A DNA stretch of 64,000 nt, from positions 1-64,000 of the forward strand of contig QPMI01000072.1 in the NCBI GenBank assembly GCA_004431415.1, read 5' to 3'. The translations under genes and the position numbers were made by a program. The DNA comes from Cyanophora paradoxa. Its lineage: Eukaryota; Glaucocystophyceae; Cyanophorales; Cyanophoraceae. Of this stretch, positions 1 through 10,962 are shown in pieces; the stretch's first letter is position 1, and the number at the start of each line of letters is the position of its first letter. The notes under the pieces are model-generated. The model was not told the origin of the DNA and made no database searches. It saw only the letters and a program-made list of their open reading frames with translations.

Positions 1-355
1 CGTCCCGGAACTTTGCATTCAATTGGCAGGCTCGTTGTCCAGACAGAGGGTAAAACGTGTCCTTTGCGCCGTCTTTAGGAGGGGCACCGAATGCCAGAAG
101 AGTAGAGACGGTGCTACCTCCAATGTTAAACGATGCAACACCAGTCCAGGACATGAGCAGAACCCCTCCGTTGCCACACGGTTGGGCCATGTTGGCATGA
201 TCCCGGCTCCATTGCATCATATATTTTACAATCGTCTTGATTAGGAAAGACTTCCCTGTACCGCCTGGTCCGACACACGCCACATGTAAGGGTAGTTTGG
301 GAGAGATGGCAGGGAGTTCCACTTGTCGGCAAGCTGGCATCCCGGCATTCGCAGC
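1..355 (-). CDS. PIF1-like Helitron helicase, N-terminal part (truncated by window)
   Basis: An open minus-strand frame without a stop runs to the window edge. It encodes a P-loop, GPGGTGKS, at about 248-274, followed by an LLMSWTGVASFNI-type segment that fits motif Ia of PIF1-family superfamily 1B helicases, which unwind DNA during rolling-circle Helitron transposition. The residues before the P-loop (LPLHVACV) fit the usual strand leading into Walker A. The frame is offset by one register from the upstream open frame ending at 355, so a small intron or a frameshift separates them. Motifs II to VI lie outside the window. Domain identity is secure; whether the gene is intact cannot be judged. 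Confidence 0.8.
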
Positions 356-1146
356 TAGCTTTGCATTGTAACTATGCAACCGGAACCAATCAGGTCATTA
401 TAATAAAAATAACGAAAGCCAGCACACTCGGATTGAGAGGTGTAGTGTTTTTCGAGCCGACTAGTCATTTGACGGACGGCAACCATCAGCTCCCGTTGTC
501 GGGGCTTCAATTTCGTTTCCATGTCTGGCAGGCTCATTGAATCAAGATCATGCAAATCGACACTTGAATTCGACGTAGCCGGGACGGGTGGCTGAATCGA
601 ACTAGGTGGCTCAGAGTTGGCCGCCTCTGGTTCCGAAGGGATAGCAGCCGGTGCAATGTTTGGTCCACCACCTTGCGCTCCCGCAGGAGGAACGGAGTCA
701 TGAGGGAGCATTTCGGCATCGACCCCCTGGACTCCTTCGGGTGCACGGGGTCGCACATGGGACGTGGATGATGCTGTGCCAGTGGTCGAGCGATTATCAT
801 GGTGCAAATCTCTCCCAGCAGCCAATCGCGCATCCCTGTCGAATTTTTGGAGAGATCGTTCGAGACGTGCAGCCATATGACAGTGAGTAAACTGTATGTT
901 GTACTCTATAGTTGCACGGTGACGGATGACGGCGGCGGATATAACTTCTGGAGTAACGTCATCCTCAGACTCGACCCCCAGCAGATCGCGCAGTTCGTTC
1001 CGGAAAGGGACATGCATAAAAAGAAGACTGTACAAGCTGTCCGGATCGCCATCCTTCGGAACCCGAACCCGAATTGCGCGCGGTCGACGACGCTGTTGCA
1101 GCACGTGCCGATGGAAAGGTTTGCCCATCGAGGTCCGTGGACACAC
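355..1146 (-). CDS. Helitron polyprotein segment between Rep and helicase
   Basis: Long minus-strand open frame of about 260 codons directly upstream of the helicase block. Its first third contains the pattern DPDSLYSLLFMHVPFRNE, which resembles the conserved segment that precedes the helicase in Helitron proteins, where a tyrosine and a hydrophobic 'llLhxPFRne' element are usual. The remainder is acidic and Ser/Pro-rich and looks like a linker. It ends in a stop at 355, where the helicase continues in another frame. It may begin after an intron; no confident start was identified. Not independently functional. Confidence 0.55.
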   Translation of the reverse strand: MCPRTSMGKPFHRHVLQQRRRPRAIRVRVPKDGDPDSLYSLLFMHVPFRNELRDLLGVESEDDVTPEVISAAVIRHRATIEYNIQFTHCHMAARLERSLQKFDRDARLAAGRDLHHDNRSTTGTASSTSHVRPRAPEGVQGVDAEMLPHDSVPPAGAQGGGPNIAPAAIPSEPEAANSEPPSSIQPPVPATSNSSVDLHDLDSMSLPDMETKLKPRQRELMVAVRQMTSRLEKHYTSQSECAGFRYFYYNDLIGSGCIVTMQS

Positions 1147-1197
1147 GCTGGTAACGGAAATTTATGATTACCAGTTGTGTGAAATGCAAGGATCCGA

Positions 1198-1578
1198 TTA
1201 AAAACAAATATACCCGGAGGCAGCAATTTTGGGTCGAAGTGGTGCTGTTGTCTGCGGATGTTGTTTCCGGATAGCCTCATTCGACCATGCCGGATTCGGC
1301 TCCCAATCATTCAAATTAGTGCCATTGTCCATTCCATCGCAATCCACATCCTCGCTTGTGAGATTCGAATCAGGGCCGGCGCCCTTTGGGGCATCACCAA
1401 GGAAATGTATGTTGAACCAATTCATGTACTGCATGAATGTCAACGATTCGAATATAGGTGGCGCATCTAATACATCCATCAGTTCGAACGGTCGTAAAAA
1501 AACCACCCCGAAAGCATGCACGTACCAGCAGGGTCTTTGGTGCGAGCCATATAATAATCGATCTGATCGTCGGCCCAT
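1198..1578 (-). CDS. Helitron polyprotein fragment upstream of linker
   Basis: Minus-strand open frame containing LTFMQYMNWFNIHFLG and an acidic tail with EDVDCDGMDNG. In Helitron proteins a hydrophobic 'yl.rp..le.lsl.eF...y' block lies between Rep and helicase, and the segment around MDVLDAPPIFESLTF fits that place and style. The assignment is by position and weak similarity only. The next open stretch upstream (about 1,479-1,961) overlaps in another frame, which suggests introns or decay in this part. Confidence 0.4.
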   Translation of the reverse strand: MGRRSDRLLYGSHQRPCWYVHAFGVVFLRPFELMDVLDAPPIFESLTFMQYMNWFNIHFLGDAPKGAGPDSNLTSEDVDCDGMDNGTNLNDWEPNPAWSNEAIRKQHPQTTAPLRPKIAASGYICF

Positions 1579-2112
1579 GCATCTTGATCTTCAGGATTCT
1601 TCTGCATCCTGAATTCAAGATCTTTTTTACGACGCAGATGTTTGGTGCGCTTCGACGGAAGATAAGCCCCCACTGAGCATGATGTCCTTGATGAATAAAA
1701 TAAAGGGAGACCTGCCAACAGAAAATGCATATTCAGGTAAATCAAAGTGGAATGATACAATTCAATTAATTCGAAGCCAAGGAAGTATAGGGTACAGACC
1801 CAGGCAATATAATCCTGCTTCCTGTTTCGACATTGTCCGACACCCGAGCATAGCATTACGCATCTATATGAGGGGTCCCGACAGTCAGCGTCATGTGTAG
1901 CAAGGAATCCAGGCACGCGATGCAGCATGCCTTCAGAAGATCTGATTAGTCGACGCCTCATCCGGCAAGTCGCTCAATACGGCCTCCACAGCTTTCATCT
2001 CCTCCGTTCATCCTTAGTCATATAGCGAGAATATACGCGGCTATCTGTAAGGGTTCGTCACTACTTGAATATCCATATTGGCCTGCAGAGCTGGATGATG
2101 ACGTCGTGAAAG

Positions 2113-2790
2113 TTATTCGTGTAACGATCGTCCTGCGTTGTTCGCCGGAAGATCACCTCTTGTCACCACGGCACATAAATCGCTCTTCATGCGAACTCCG
2201 CAGATGAGTCTTAGAAGCAAACACCTGGGGAAATCCGAAGCGACATTTACAGCGCTCCTTGTATTCCGCCATGAACTTCGCAATGCGGGCAGAACGGGCG
2301 ACGTGCTCAGAAGGTGCTGCTTTTCCATAGCGGCCAACTGGTCGTCGAGGACGCTATTGCGGCGAATCCGGAAGGGGGTCATGTAGTTCCGCACTGTCAT
2401 CTACCGTAGGCAATTTCCGATGACGTCGAAACTTAAAGGAAGCAGCAGGATCGATCCTGCAAGTATGAGAGTGTTTATGTCGATTGAACGGGCAACGTAA
2501 TTCTGTAAACGAGGTGTTGCCCATGGTTGAGCGAAAGGCCTTCCGTTCGAGGTTGCTGAAGTTGAATCGTCGGTTCGCGTACACATGAACGGGGGCAGAG
2601 TAAAAAATGAGGAAATCGAATGACTCACCTCGGTTTTGACGACTGTATCAAGCCACTCACAAACTTGCTCGGCATTGAACGTGGGATCCGAAGGGTCCAA
2701 GTTCGGTGGCGGTGTTGTCACACCATCTCGGATGCGCTCACCCAACCAGATTACCAAATGAGCATGCAGCGATCCACGACTCTGTACCTC
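2113..2790 (-). CDS. Helitron Rep domain with HUH motif
   Basis: The minus strand encodes QSRGSLHAHLVIWL at about 2,747-2,790. This matches the Rep motif of Helitrons in which two histidines flank one residue (H-A-H here) and coordinate the metal ion for DNA nicking. It is followed by a segment rich in Pro and Asp and then, after an apparent GTGAGT donor near 2,634 and an acceptor near 2,560, by HKHSHTC, resembling the H/C pattern downstream of HUH in many Helitrons. A further open frame (2,113-2,400) continues without recognisable motifs. The two-tyrosine catalytic motif could not be placed, so activity is doubtful. Confidence 0.65.
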
Positions 2791-3625
2791 ATACCTTCGA
2801 TTACATTATTGGCGAGAATTAAGTACGGTATGAACCTAACCGCGAACCGACAAAGAAATCAACCACCGGCCAACCAAATAAGACCTCCCCGCCTCCGATT
2901 GGAAGAGATCAAGCATGGCACGGACAACGCTCGTCGAAATGTTCAGCCACGATTCCAGGGTTATCGTTCAGCAATTTAACAACCTCGTCACGATTCGCAG
3001 TGAACGCCGTTACATCTGCACTGGACCGGAAACGAATAGATCGATTGCACGCAATAAGTCCGGCCAATGAAGGTCGTCGCTGGAGAGAGTCATGTAGATA
3101 TGAGGAAATCCAATCGTAGTGAACATGCTGTGTAATTTATTTCTCGCGTTGATCCAATACGCGGCTGTACCGCGCACCTAATTGAACACCACTTTGGTCA
3201 GCACAGCAGAGCAGTAATATATACAAGGGCAAAGACGTGAACGTGCGTTACGTGTCATTGTACGGTAGCACCGCGTACGAATGGCCAAAGCGTCGAGGGA
3301 ATGGTCTTCCACAGTACTGTTTATTAAATTTAATGCGTCGGCAACAGTCAAGGGGCATTGGAAGCGACATTGTGGGTGTCACGATTATCGGTTGACATAG
3401 CATTGACTATATGATCCCGCACAAAATTGAATCCACGCCATGCATCATCATCCAATATAATTGACACGGAATTCAGAAGAGCAGCAGGATCTCGCTGGAA
3501 GGAGCAGATGATGCTGCAAGGCATCGGTGTGAAAAAATTCACGGGCCGTGAGTTCGATTGGCCTGGCGGGATCATGCAGGCCGTGCGTGCCTGAAGTAAC
3601 TAACTTAATCTCGGGCGGCACGGTT

Positions 3626-4150
3626 TCAAATAGCAAATAGCTTACCTGTAGGATAAACTGACAAGAAGGAGCAGACGTCTGTTTCGGGCGCATGCGCACG
3701 GATAATACGGCCGGCGTTTACAGGGAGAGTGCTAAGCGAAGTTCCTTTCAGATTCACGGCGACAGAAGGGCAGATCGGACGGTTCAGAGGCGAGGAGTCA
3801 GAGACTCCGTCATCCGAATCATCACTATCCGAATCATCGGCCTCGCGTGGGTTAACGACATTGTCAGTAGTTCCAGCATTCCATTTCTCAATTTCGGCCA
3901 GTAGCTCGGGATCGGTTGGATCACGCAATAGAATATTCTGATAATACAGGTGCTTGGTGGTATTCCGCAGGCATTCGAGAACTTCGAAGCAGCGATCCAG
4001 CCTAACGCGGTTGTACCAAGTCTCTCCACCTTTCGGCTTTCGTTGATTCACCAAGCAAACCTTCCCTCTTGGTGGAAGTGGGAAAATTGCTTTGATATTG
4101 TTGATGGGGTTGCAGGGTACAAAAATCACTCGTCCTTGAGAACTAGTTGC
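3626..4150 (-). CDS. Helitron N-terminal helitron-like block
   Basis: Minus-strand frame containing VIFVPCNPINNIKAIFPLP, then KVCLVNQRKP, then RCFEVLECLRNTTKHLYYQNI. This ordering fits the N-terminal part of Helitron transposases: an xVIFxPQ-type strand, a Leu-Pro turn, and then a 'v..aL..L..nN..Y' helix. The C-terminal half is an acidic Asp/Ser linker (DDSDSDDSDD). It ends where the next block shifts frame. Probably one exon or a decayed fragment of the element's protein. Confidence 0.55.
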   Translation of the reverse strand, partial: ATSSQGRVIFVPCNPINNIKAIFPLPPRGKVCLVNQRKPKGGETWYNRVRLDRCFEVLECLRNTTKHLYYQNILLRDPTDPELLAEIEKWNAGTTDNVVNPREADDSDSDDSDDGVSDSSPLNRPICPSVAVNLKGTSLSTLPVNAGRIIRAHAPETDVCSFLSVYPTGKLFAI

Positions 4151-4255
4151 CCTCCACCCATCCTGCGACCATTCTGCCCTTTTGGTCCTCGAACATGAAT
4201 TAACTGAGATAGCATACGAAATTACATGACGGTAAATGAGAGTGACAAATAGATA

Positions 4256-4740
4256 TCACCTGATAGTTATTAACCGCTGACACATCAGCAATTCCGGGTA
4301 CGTTAAATCAGACAAAAGACGTCGCGTACTTTCATCGACCTCCACACAGTGCAGACGATTCTGGACAAAATCTGCTTTAGCCGGGTGTGTCGATAAGTAT
4401 CCAATAACACATACCAAGCGCGAGAAGGGGCAGAAAGGTCGTTCCGGAGTGCATTGAAAAGCATGGCACCGGGTACAAAATTCGACACTTGCCTGATCAA
4501 CGGGTATTCCATGCAGACGCAATACTGAACACGGTTGACAGCACACATCTGTAAGTACACACTGACAACTCGATTCATGATGTCGTAGCGGTGAAGCATT
4601 CCCAGAAGACACACATTGGCAGCGATGACATGCAATTTATCTGACCGCCTTGACTCTGTGCAGCAGCTACACAGTCGCCGGATGCAGTATAGCTTGAGAA
4701 AAAATAACCTGGCAGCATCCTTTAATGCTTGGTTTGAAAT
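4256..4740 (-). CDS. Helitron N-terminal Cys-rich block
   Basis: Minus-strand frame with clustered cysteines (SSCQCVLTDVCCQPCSV, then FCTRCHAFQC) followed by DESTRRLLSDLTYPELLMCQRL. The second motif closely fits the 'L..LT..E..li....' segment after the Cys cluster at the N-terminus of many Helitron proteins. The cysteines may bind zinc. A further stretch at 4,821-5,105, with an RHASNPLRPSEHAKS basic segment, probably belongs to the same gene across an intron with a CTGCAG acceptor near 4,947. Confidence 0.5.
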
Positions 4741-5105
4741 CTCGTTCCAGAACTGAATCGGTTCATAGCTGATGCAAGCATATGCATGAGAAGTAGACGT
4801 GCGTACACGGAAACGCAAACTTACTCGGACAATAAGGTGGCGAAATCCGTGTGAAGTTCCAAGAGACGTTCAGTCTTGTTGCGCCTGCTACGACTTGCAC
4901 TCTTCGCGTGTTCCGAGGGTCTGAGAGGATTCGACGCATGGCGAGCTGCAGGAAAATAAAACAGAGATAAACGGACATGAAAAGAAAATTCAAATGTCAC
5001 CCCGCACGTACCCGAATCATAATCACGCAATAATTGCCTGTCAGAGTCAGGGAGCGCATTTCTCAGGCGACCACGGTACGAATTCTCTGAAAAAGCGCCC
5101 GTCAT

Positions 5106-6125
5106 GCCAGTTCACTAAGGGTTGCAAGTTCTAATAAACACTCACTTGTTTGTCTGCTAGGCTGGGTCGATCGGTGAGCTATAGACCGATGGGCCTCCCA
5201 ACAAGGACGATCAGCGAGTACGGTGCCACACAGACCACATGGAAATTTGTCGTCCAGTGTAATATCGTGGGCACCAGCCAAGTGGTATCGCCATTCATTC
5301 TCGGTCCGAAATGCAGCCCTGCATGAGGCGGCACCGACACAACGGTACGCAAACTATAAAAAAGATGCACGCAAATTAGCGAGAGGCAAACGGTCCGAAA
5401 CAAAAATACCACTTGCATGTTGAGCTGGGGTTGCATGCACGAATCGATGGAGAAGAGGCGGAGTTGATAAAGAAGACTGCGACAGATGGCACGGTCTAGG
5501 TGCAATTTTAGGAAAACGTTGCACCTAACATGGCAGCGACGTTACACCGGAATATAATACCCATATTATTCAGCACGCACAATTTCGAGAAAACGTGAGG
5601 GCGTGAATGATGAAGAACCGGTAGAGGTTATAGGCAAATTGCACATCGGGCGGTGCAGCCCCGCCATGAATATATTGACTCGTTCAACCTGCGTCGACAA
5701 ATGTAAGAACATTCCACGTCTCCACGCAACAGCACATATTCGGCAGCAGCGCGCAGAGGGCCTCCGAGATCTTGACACGATACGCACGGGCCAAATTCGA
5801 GGACGCGCCCCGGCCGCGAGAAGCCCTTGCGTCTAAAGCCTGCAACGCGTACGCTCTCGGCGCCCTGCCTCGGCAGGAAGGGACGTACAGCGGCGCACGC
5901 GACGGGAGCACCAGGGCGACGTGCGGCCGTCAAGGACACACCGCCGGCCGAAAGTCCACGATGGTCCACGTGTACCAGGGTAGCTGAGCACGCTAGACGC
6001 CAACTGGGGATGCAGTTCCTAAAGAAGATGCTAGGCGGCAAGACTAACCGTACTAATTCAACGACCACCCACAGGGGTATCGCATAAAAAACACAGTAGT
6101 TGGAAGCAGCACCAGCTATATTAAG
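5106..6125. other. Inter-element region, no gene recognised
   Basis: Only short overlapping frames on both strands, none with a recognisable motif. Composition becomes more GC-rich around 5.7-6.0 kb. The beginning of the Helitron may lie in the left part. Nothing else could be supported. Confidence 0.4.
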
Positions 6126-6709
6126 ATGTCTAGCGGGAAGACGATCGCCATATCCAAGGACCTTGTCGCAAACGCGACGCAATACGCACAGAGAGCATAC
6201 GATAGCGTATTACGGGATGTTAGACAGGATGCCGTTGCCAATCTCGGAGACTTCCCCTCGGAATGCAGGGCCGACCTCGTAGAGCTGGAATACACAGCAT
6301 TGCAGTTAACCGGCAAGCGGCTGATCACGAATCGACAGTTCAATCGACTCGTATGGGCGGCGGAGGTGTACGCGCAGTTCGCCGAAGTTGACCGGTGTCT
6401 GCAAGCAGAAGCTATGGAGATTAAGCGTGACAACGAGCCTAGTCAGTTCTGCGGCGTATTAAGCGTCTCCCCTTTTCAGCCGGGACACGATGGCGAGTGC
6501 TAGCTTTGAAACGGAAGTGGAATTGGAAACTGAAGGCGACTGACGAGAAACACGTGGAAGCAGCGGCAGCTCAAGATCGGGACATCGAAGATCTGGAAAT
6601 ATACGCAACAGTATCAGAGGCAATCGCTGCAGTGGAGACTAGGATCGCAGATATTGAACGCGGAGGGCAACGAGCAGCGGGGACTGTAATAAGGCTGGTG
6701 GGTTGGTAA
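6126..6709 (+). CDS. Small hypothetical protein, acidic/helical, possibly two exons
   Basis: An ATG-started frame of 125 codons (6,126-6,503) encodes a mostly helical, charged protein with no motif I recognise. A second open frame (6,497-6,709) overlaps its end and encodes an acidic, coiled-coil-like sequence (DRDIEDLEIYATVSEAIAAVE). A third frame in the overlap reads MASASFETEVELETEG. This pattern is what a short unrecognised intron or a frame break would give, so the two may form one protein of about 190 residues. No signal peptide or membrane segment. It lies alone between the Helitron and the F-box cluster. Function unknown. Confidence 0.35.
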
Positions 6710-7225
6710 GCATGAATTATCTGTACATGAACACAATAACGTATGCGTGGATTTGAACTGAAACATGCAATCGGATGCAGTGAGGAGTGTTTGGAGGTCC
6801 GGAGAAAGAAGAAGAGCGCGTGGGGAAAATGCAGCAAGCATGCAATTACACGGGACCAAACCTCCAAGATTGACAGTACAAATTGTAGGCAGTAACTACC
6901 AGTTGTTCAGCAGGAATTAATATACATCATTCTAAGATGATATCCAACTTTAACTGGTGAACTTGCAAGGCAGATTCCAGAGCCTGGCAGATGCAAGGCA
7001 GTGGCATGGCAGCAGACGAACATGAGAGATGCCACAGTGCAGGTTCCGCAAGCCAGAAGCAGGTATATATACGGAAGGAACGAAGGGCGGGGGGCCAACT
7101 GGATGCATATGCGGGTTGGATAGAGGCAGGGAGAATTAGGGAAGCTGAAGGAAAATGCGATGTAAGATGTAAGAAACGCGTGTGTAAGAAACACTCATCG
7201 ACAAAATTGGGCGAACCTGGAGCGA
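6710..7225. other. Spacer downstream of F-box copy A
   Basis: AT-richer sequence without a convincing frame. It probably contains the 3' untranslated region of the minus-strand F-box copy A, which stops at 7,226. No clear AATAAA was seen on the minus strand. Confidence 0.35.
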
Positions 7226-9258
7226 TCAGTCGTCAAGTACTATTTCGTCGACGACCTCGAAAGGGTGGTAGCCGGCTCGTGACCGAGACATCTCTTCGAC
7301 GAGGACGGTAATACGAAGCGCGAGCCGGGCGGATCGATCGAGGATGGCAGCGAGAGTCTCAGAGGCGCCCATGGCTGCCGCGTGCACCGCCTTGACCGAA
7401 TCCTCATCGGCCCACTGGATGATGTGAGAGGCACGGTTGCAGATGCTGGTGACCGACCGGAGCCCCTGCTGTATGTCGGCCACAAGGCCGCTGCGCTGAG
7501 ACCGAGCAGCGAGAAATGCCTGGAAGTGGCCGGCCACCGCGCGCGTCACAGTGACAACTCCAGCGACCGATGGCGTGTCGTAGAAGACCTCGGCGAGACT
7601 GTTGGACGCACCGAACGCTGCAGCAGCTGCAGAAGCTGCATACAGTGGAATACGGCGGGAGGACAAGAGGAGGCCACCGACAAGCCCGAGAGCGGCAAGC
7701 CGAGGGCAGTTGCGGGCGACTTGTGCTATAGAGCTGACCAGAATGCCGTGCACTTCAGGCGCGGGGGCCGCTATAGGAATCACGAGGCGCTCGAGGGTGT
7801 CCGATGAGAGGCGCATAGCAAAGTCCGATACGAGACGCGTATTGTACTTGTGATCGAAGATGCGATGAGCAGAAAGGTCGAGGGATACAAGATATTTGAG
7901 ATTGTGGATGAGGTCGGCGACGTGGATGAGTTTCTCGGGCAGCACGGGGCTGCGCAGAACCTCGAGGGACCACGGTAGGTAGTTAACATCTATGCACCCG
8001 CCGGGTACTGACGGGATCGAGTTCTCAAAGTGAGTAATGTGATTCTGCAGATGGTCGTCCATCCACTCAAAATCAAACAGACTGCGGAGATTGACACGCA
8101 TGGTTGACGGGGCCGCCACTGCCGGCGACGGCACCACGTGCGTGCGCGAAGCCCATGACTCGTAATCACCAAAGATGTCGAAGCTGACCATCGGAGAGTC
8201 GCACTCAAATGTGATCTCGACGGGCGCTCGCAACAACGGAGGTATGAAGTACAGCCCCTCGTGTGCATGACCCACGGGAAGGACCCTCGGACGATAACCG
8301 ACCGAGCATCGAGCCGCGACTCGACGAAGTGACAGCTGTTGGTTGCGCACTGGTACGCAATGGCGCCCGTAGATATCTCGAGCCGGTCAAGGAAGAACGG
8401 ACCAAGGGACCAGCCTCCGAATCTGCGACGAGTGCATGTGATTAAAATGCAGGATCACTTGTAAAAGTAGAACAGGAGTAAATTTCGCTGTTGCTTCAAA
8501 GATACCAGCGATGAGACGGCGAACCTATCAACATAGCAGGAGCGGGGGGCAGTGGTGCCAGGCAGCGGCAAAGGCTTGAAATGCAGAGCGTCCAGGCCTT
8601 CGAGCTCATTGGATGCCAGATCATCAAAGACGAGCACCTTGGCCGACGTGTTCTTGGCGACGACGTACCATTTGCCGTGCACGGGGCGCGCGTTCCCCGG
8701 GTGGGCGGCGCTAGTGGACAGGGCGAGTGACCACTGATCTGCCGGGATGGCTGCTGGCCCATCGAAATCGGAAGGCCGAAAAGATTCGTTGACGATAACG
8801 TCCAAGAACTTCGCGATGTACGGATGCCGACGGGGCGGGACGTCGAAGATGCGCGATACGACGCGGAGTAGGCTGCTCTTGCCAGAGAGGAGGTGGTGGA
8901 CCCAGCGACCGAGGAAGGCAAGAATAGGCGCGGTGTGCTGTTCACTAGAAAGGGGCTCCGCAGGGTTGACGTAGCCAACGTCGCGGAGCGCCGCGTCGAG
9001 GTCGAGAACGACGCCGCGCTTCCCGTGATAAGGGACCACGGACGACGACGACATGAAAATACTGCGGGCCCGCCGATGCGTGTGTGCGAACGCCACAGCC
9101 GAACGGGGGTCTGATCCGAGGTGACGCATGATTTCGGCCATCACCAGGTCTGGGAGCCCGTCCAGAGGAGAGAACCTGGAACGGATAGTGGTCGTGTGAT
9201 AATCAGTCCGTACGCGCTCAGCGGCCGGAGGTGGTCGGGTGCGGGGCGCTGGAGGCAT
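7226..9258 (-). CDS. F-box protein copy A, with an apparent one-base frameshift in exon 2
   Basis: Minus-strand gene of two exons. Exon 1 starts at the ATG at 9,258 shared with copy B and encodes an F-box (SPLDGLPDLVMAEIMRHL, about residues 30-70), the segment that binds SKP1 in SCF ubiquitin ligases. It ends at 8,459; a 36-bp intron (GTGATC...CGCAG) follows. Exon 2 starts at 8,422 and reads FGGWSLGPFFLDRLEIS. At about 8,275-8,280 the frame matching copy B shifts by one base, after which the long C-terminal part (to 7,226) runs open with LDLSAHRIFDHKY and LGLVGGLL. The C-terminal half has spaced leucines and may be a degenerate leucine-rich repeat that recognises a substrate. Either a pseudogene or a base-call error. 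Upstream is a Pro-rich leader. Confidence 0.65.
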
Positions 9259-9440
9259 AGGGTGGGGTAGAAGCAAAGAGTGCAGTCTGGAAGCGTGGGG
9301 CCTGGGCTTGAGGGTGACGGGGAGTTGAAGGGGGGCGGCCGGGACGAGGAGCTGGAGGGCAGCAAGGGAAGGGGGTCTGGGTGCGGCAGAGCAGGTTGAT
9401 GGAAGACTCGGCCCGGGGCGGGGCGAGCAAAGACGACGGG
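8864..9440. repeat. 577-bp near-identical segment shared with 14,005-14,582
   Basis: Aligned by eye, this stretch differs from the copy-B stretch at about five substitutions and one single-base indel. The sequences on both sides are clearly more diverged. It covers the 5' F-box half of exon 1 and its Pro-rich leader. Best explained by recent gene conversion. Confidence 0.85.
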
Positions 9441-9489
9441 GGCGAACAGCGGAGCACAGGGAGGGTTTGAAAGGCCCATTTGGAGTTTC

Positions 9490-9953
9490 GGTGAGGGCTT
9501 TAAACTAATATTCGAAGTACAGTCCAACAGTGCGCACGTGCACGGCTCCGCGGCCGCCGGAGCGACATCCGGATCCGCCGGGAAGACTCTCGCTGGATCT
9601 TCAGAAGGAGGACACGCCGTGCCAGACGTAGAAGCAGATACAGGGGCATCAGCTGAAGAGAACCTGCTGAGCGATGAGCACAGCCGAATTTCGGACAACC
9701 GTCTAGCTGCATGCGCCATGCTAGCTGGATGCACGTGCGCACCCAATCGGCAAATCCGGAGGTGATGCAGCTGCTCCTGCAGATGGGGCATCTGTGGCTC
9801 ACCTAAACGCAGCTGCAGATCCATGGGGGACAGAATAAAGGGGCGGACCGGGCAAGCTGTTCGTAGTGCGATTCGCAGGTCGACCACGCTTTGAGGGAGG
9901 CCTGCGAGCGAGATTGTGCAGCGTGTCGAGACGGACTGAGCGGTAGGGCGCAT
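9490..9953 (-). CDS. Upstream Ser/Ala-rich segment of F-box copy A
   Basis: Minus-strand open stretch directly upstream of the Pro-rich leader of copy A. It contains SSADAPVSASTSGTA and an EDPAR element that recur almost unchanged upstream of copy B (about 14,700) and copy C (about 15,600). The conservation of this segment in three places argues that it is part of the duplicated gene, perhaps a 5' exon, although no Cys-rich module is present here. Function unknown. Confidence 0.4.
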
Positions 9954-10962
9954 GGCGGGGCGCGCAGCGTGCAGCGCACCCTACGGGGACGCGAACATCG
10001 GCGATGGGATTTGCTTCAACGTCCGTCGACTCCGTAGACTTCGGTTTGCAATGGCGGGCCCTGCGGCAACGAGAGTAGACAAAGTACATGAGTGCGTGCG
10101 GAACAAGACGAACAGGCCCGATTCAGGCGCGCGGGCACCGAGTCTTCACCATGACCGCGCGTCCGATGGCTACAGGTGAGAACGGCCGGGCGACGGCAGA
10201 TTTTTGTAATATGCGATCAGCCGCAGAGGAGGCCTGATTAGCACGGGGGGTATCATTAAGGCGGCAAAACTGGCAATAGAAACCGGCTGCGATCCGGCGG
10301 CGAAACAGCCGTAGGGAGAGCAGACCCACCTGTTAAATTGGACGGGTACGTGCGGCCAGGTAGACATGAGCCGCCGATGATCTGCAGATTCGTGCACAGT
10401 CGCTGACCTGGCTGTAAGCGCGACGGCGAAGCGCGAGCTCGGCGCCTGCAATAAAACTACATGGAAGGATGCGGTGCTACATCTGGTGACCCCCAGGGTG
10501 CGGGCTGTCACACGCACGACCGGCGAAAGCGCGCGCCGCTGTCAGAGGAAAATTAATTCGGTGCACAAACAGAGTACACGATTGACACGGAAGATCACAA
10601 GTTCCTTCGGAAGTCCCAGTGATGCGGGAGAGCACTTCGCGCGCAGCGCCGACTTCCGAACTTGGCACAACGGACAATACGGTGACTGTGTACGTTCATA
10701 TATGGCTTCCGAATAACAAACATTCACTTATAATAATGCTCAGGATCGAAGAAGCACGAGAAAGCATCGATAATTCAAATCCATCGCCAAGCCACGTGAC
10801 GACCTCGGACGACAATTCTGGTGGGTATATACCCTATAAATCAGAAGTCATGTGGATATGGTGCACTAAACCAAATTGTCATGTCAGCCCCGCCCCGAAT
10901 TCTGCAGCGGCGGCTACTTATATAATAAAATATATTTGACATGACAGAAAGCACCGCAGCCC
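9954..10962. other. Upstream flank of duplicated unit A, no gene recognised
   Basis: The part at about 10,040-10,200 resembles 16,040-16,200 upstream of copy C (shared GGGCCCTGCGGCA and CGCGGGCACCGA stretches), so it belongs to the duplicated unit. The rest, up to 10,960, becomes AT-rich and shows nothing. Confidence 0.45.

Larger units (their letters stand above)
1..5105 (-). mobile_element. Degenerate Helitron (RepHel-type), 3' part cut by window edge
   Basis: Read on the minus strand from about 5,105 down to 1, the conserved blocks of a Helitron transposase appear in the expected order: a Cys-rich N-terminal block, an N-terminal helitron-like block, a Rep domain with a HUH motif, a linker, then a PIF1-type helicase with Walker A. 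The blocks are in different frames and separated by short stretches, some with plausible splice sites (for example GTGAGT after about 2,634). The element therefore either has introns or has decayed. GC content is lower than in the cyclase-like gene. Element ends are not visible: the helicase side leaves the window, and I found no convincing TC start on the other side. Family assignment rests on the HUH and Walker A motifs together. Confidence 0.75.
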
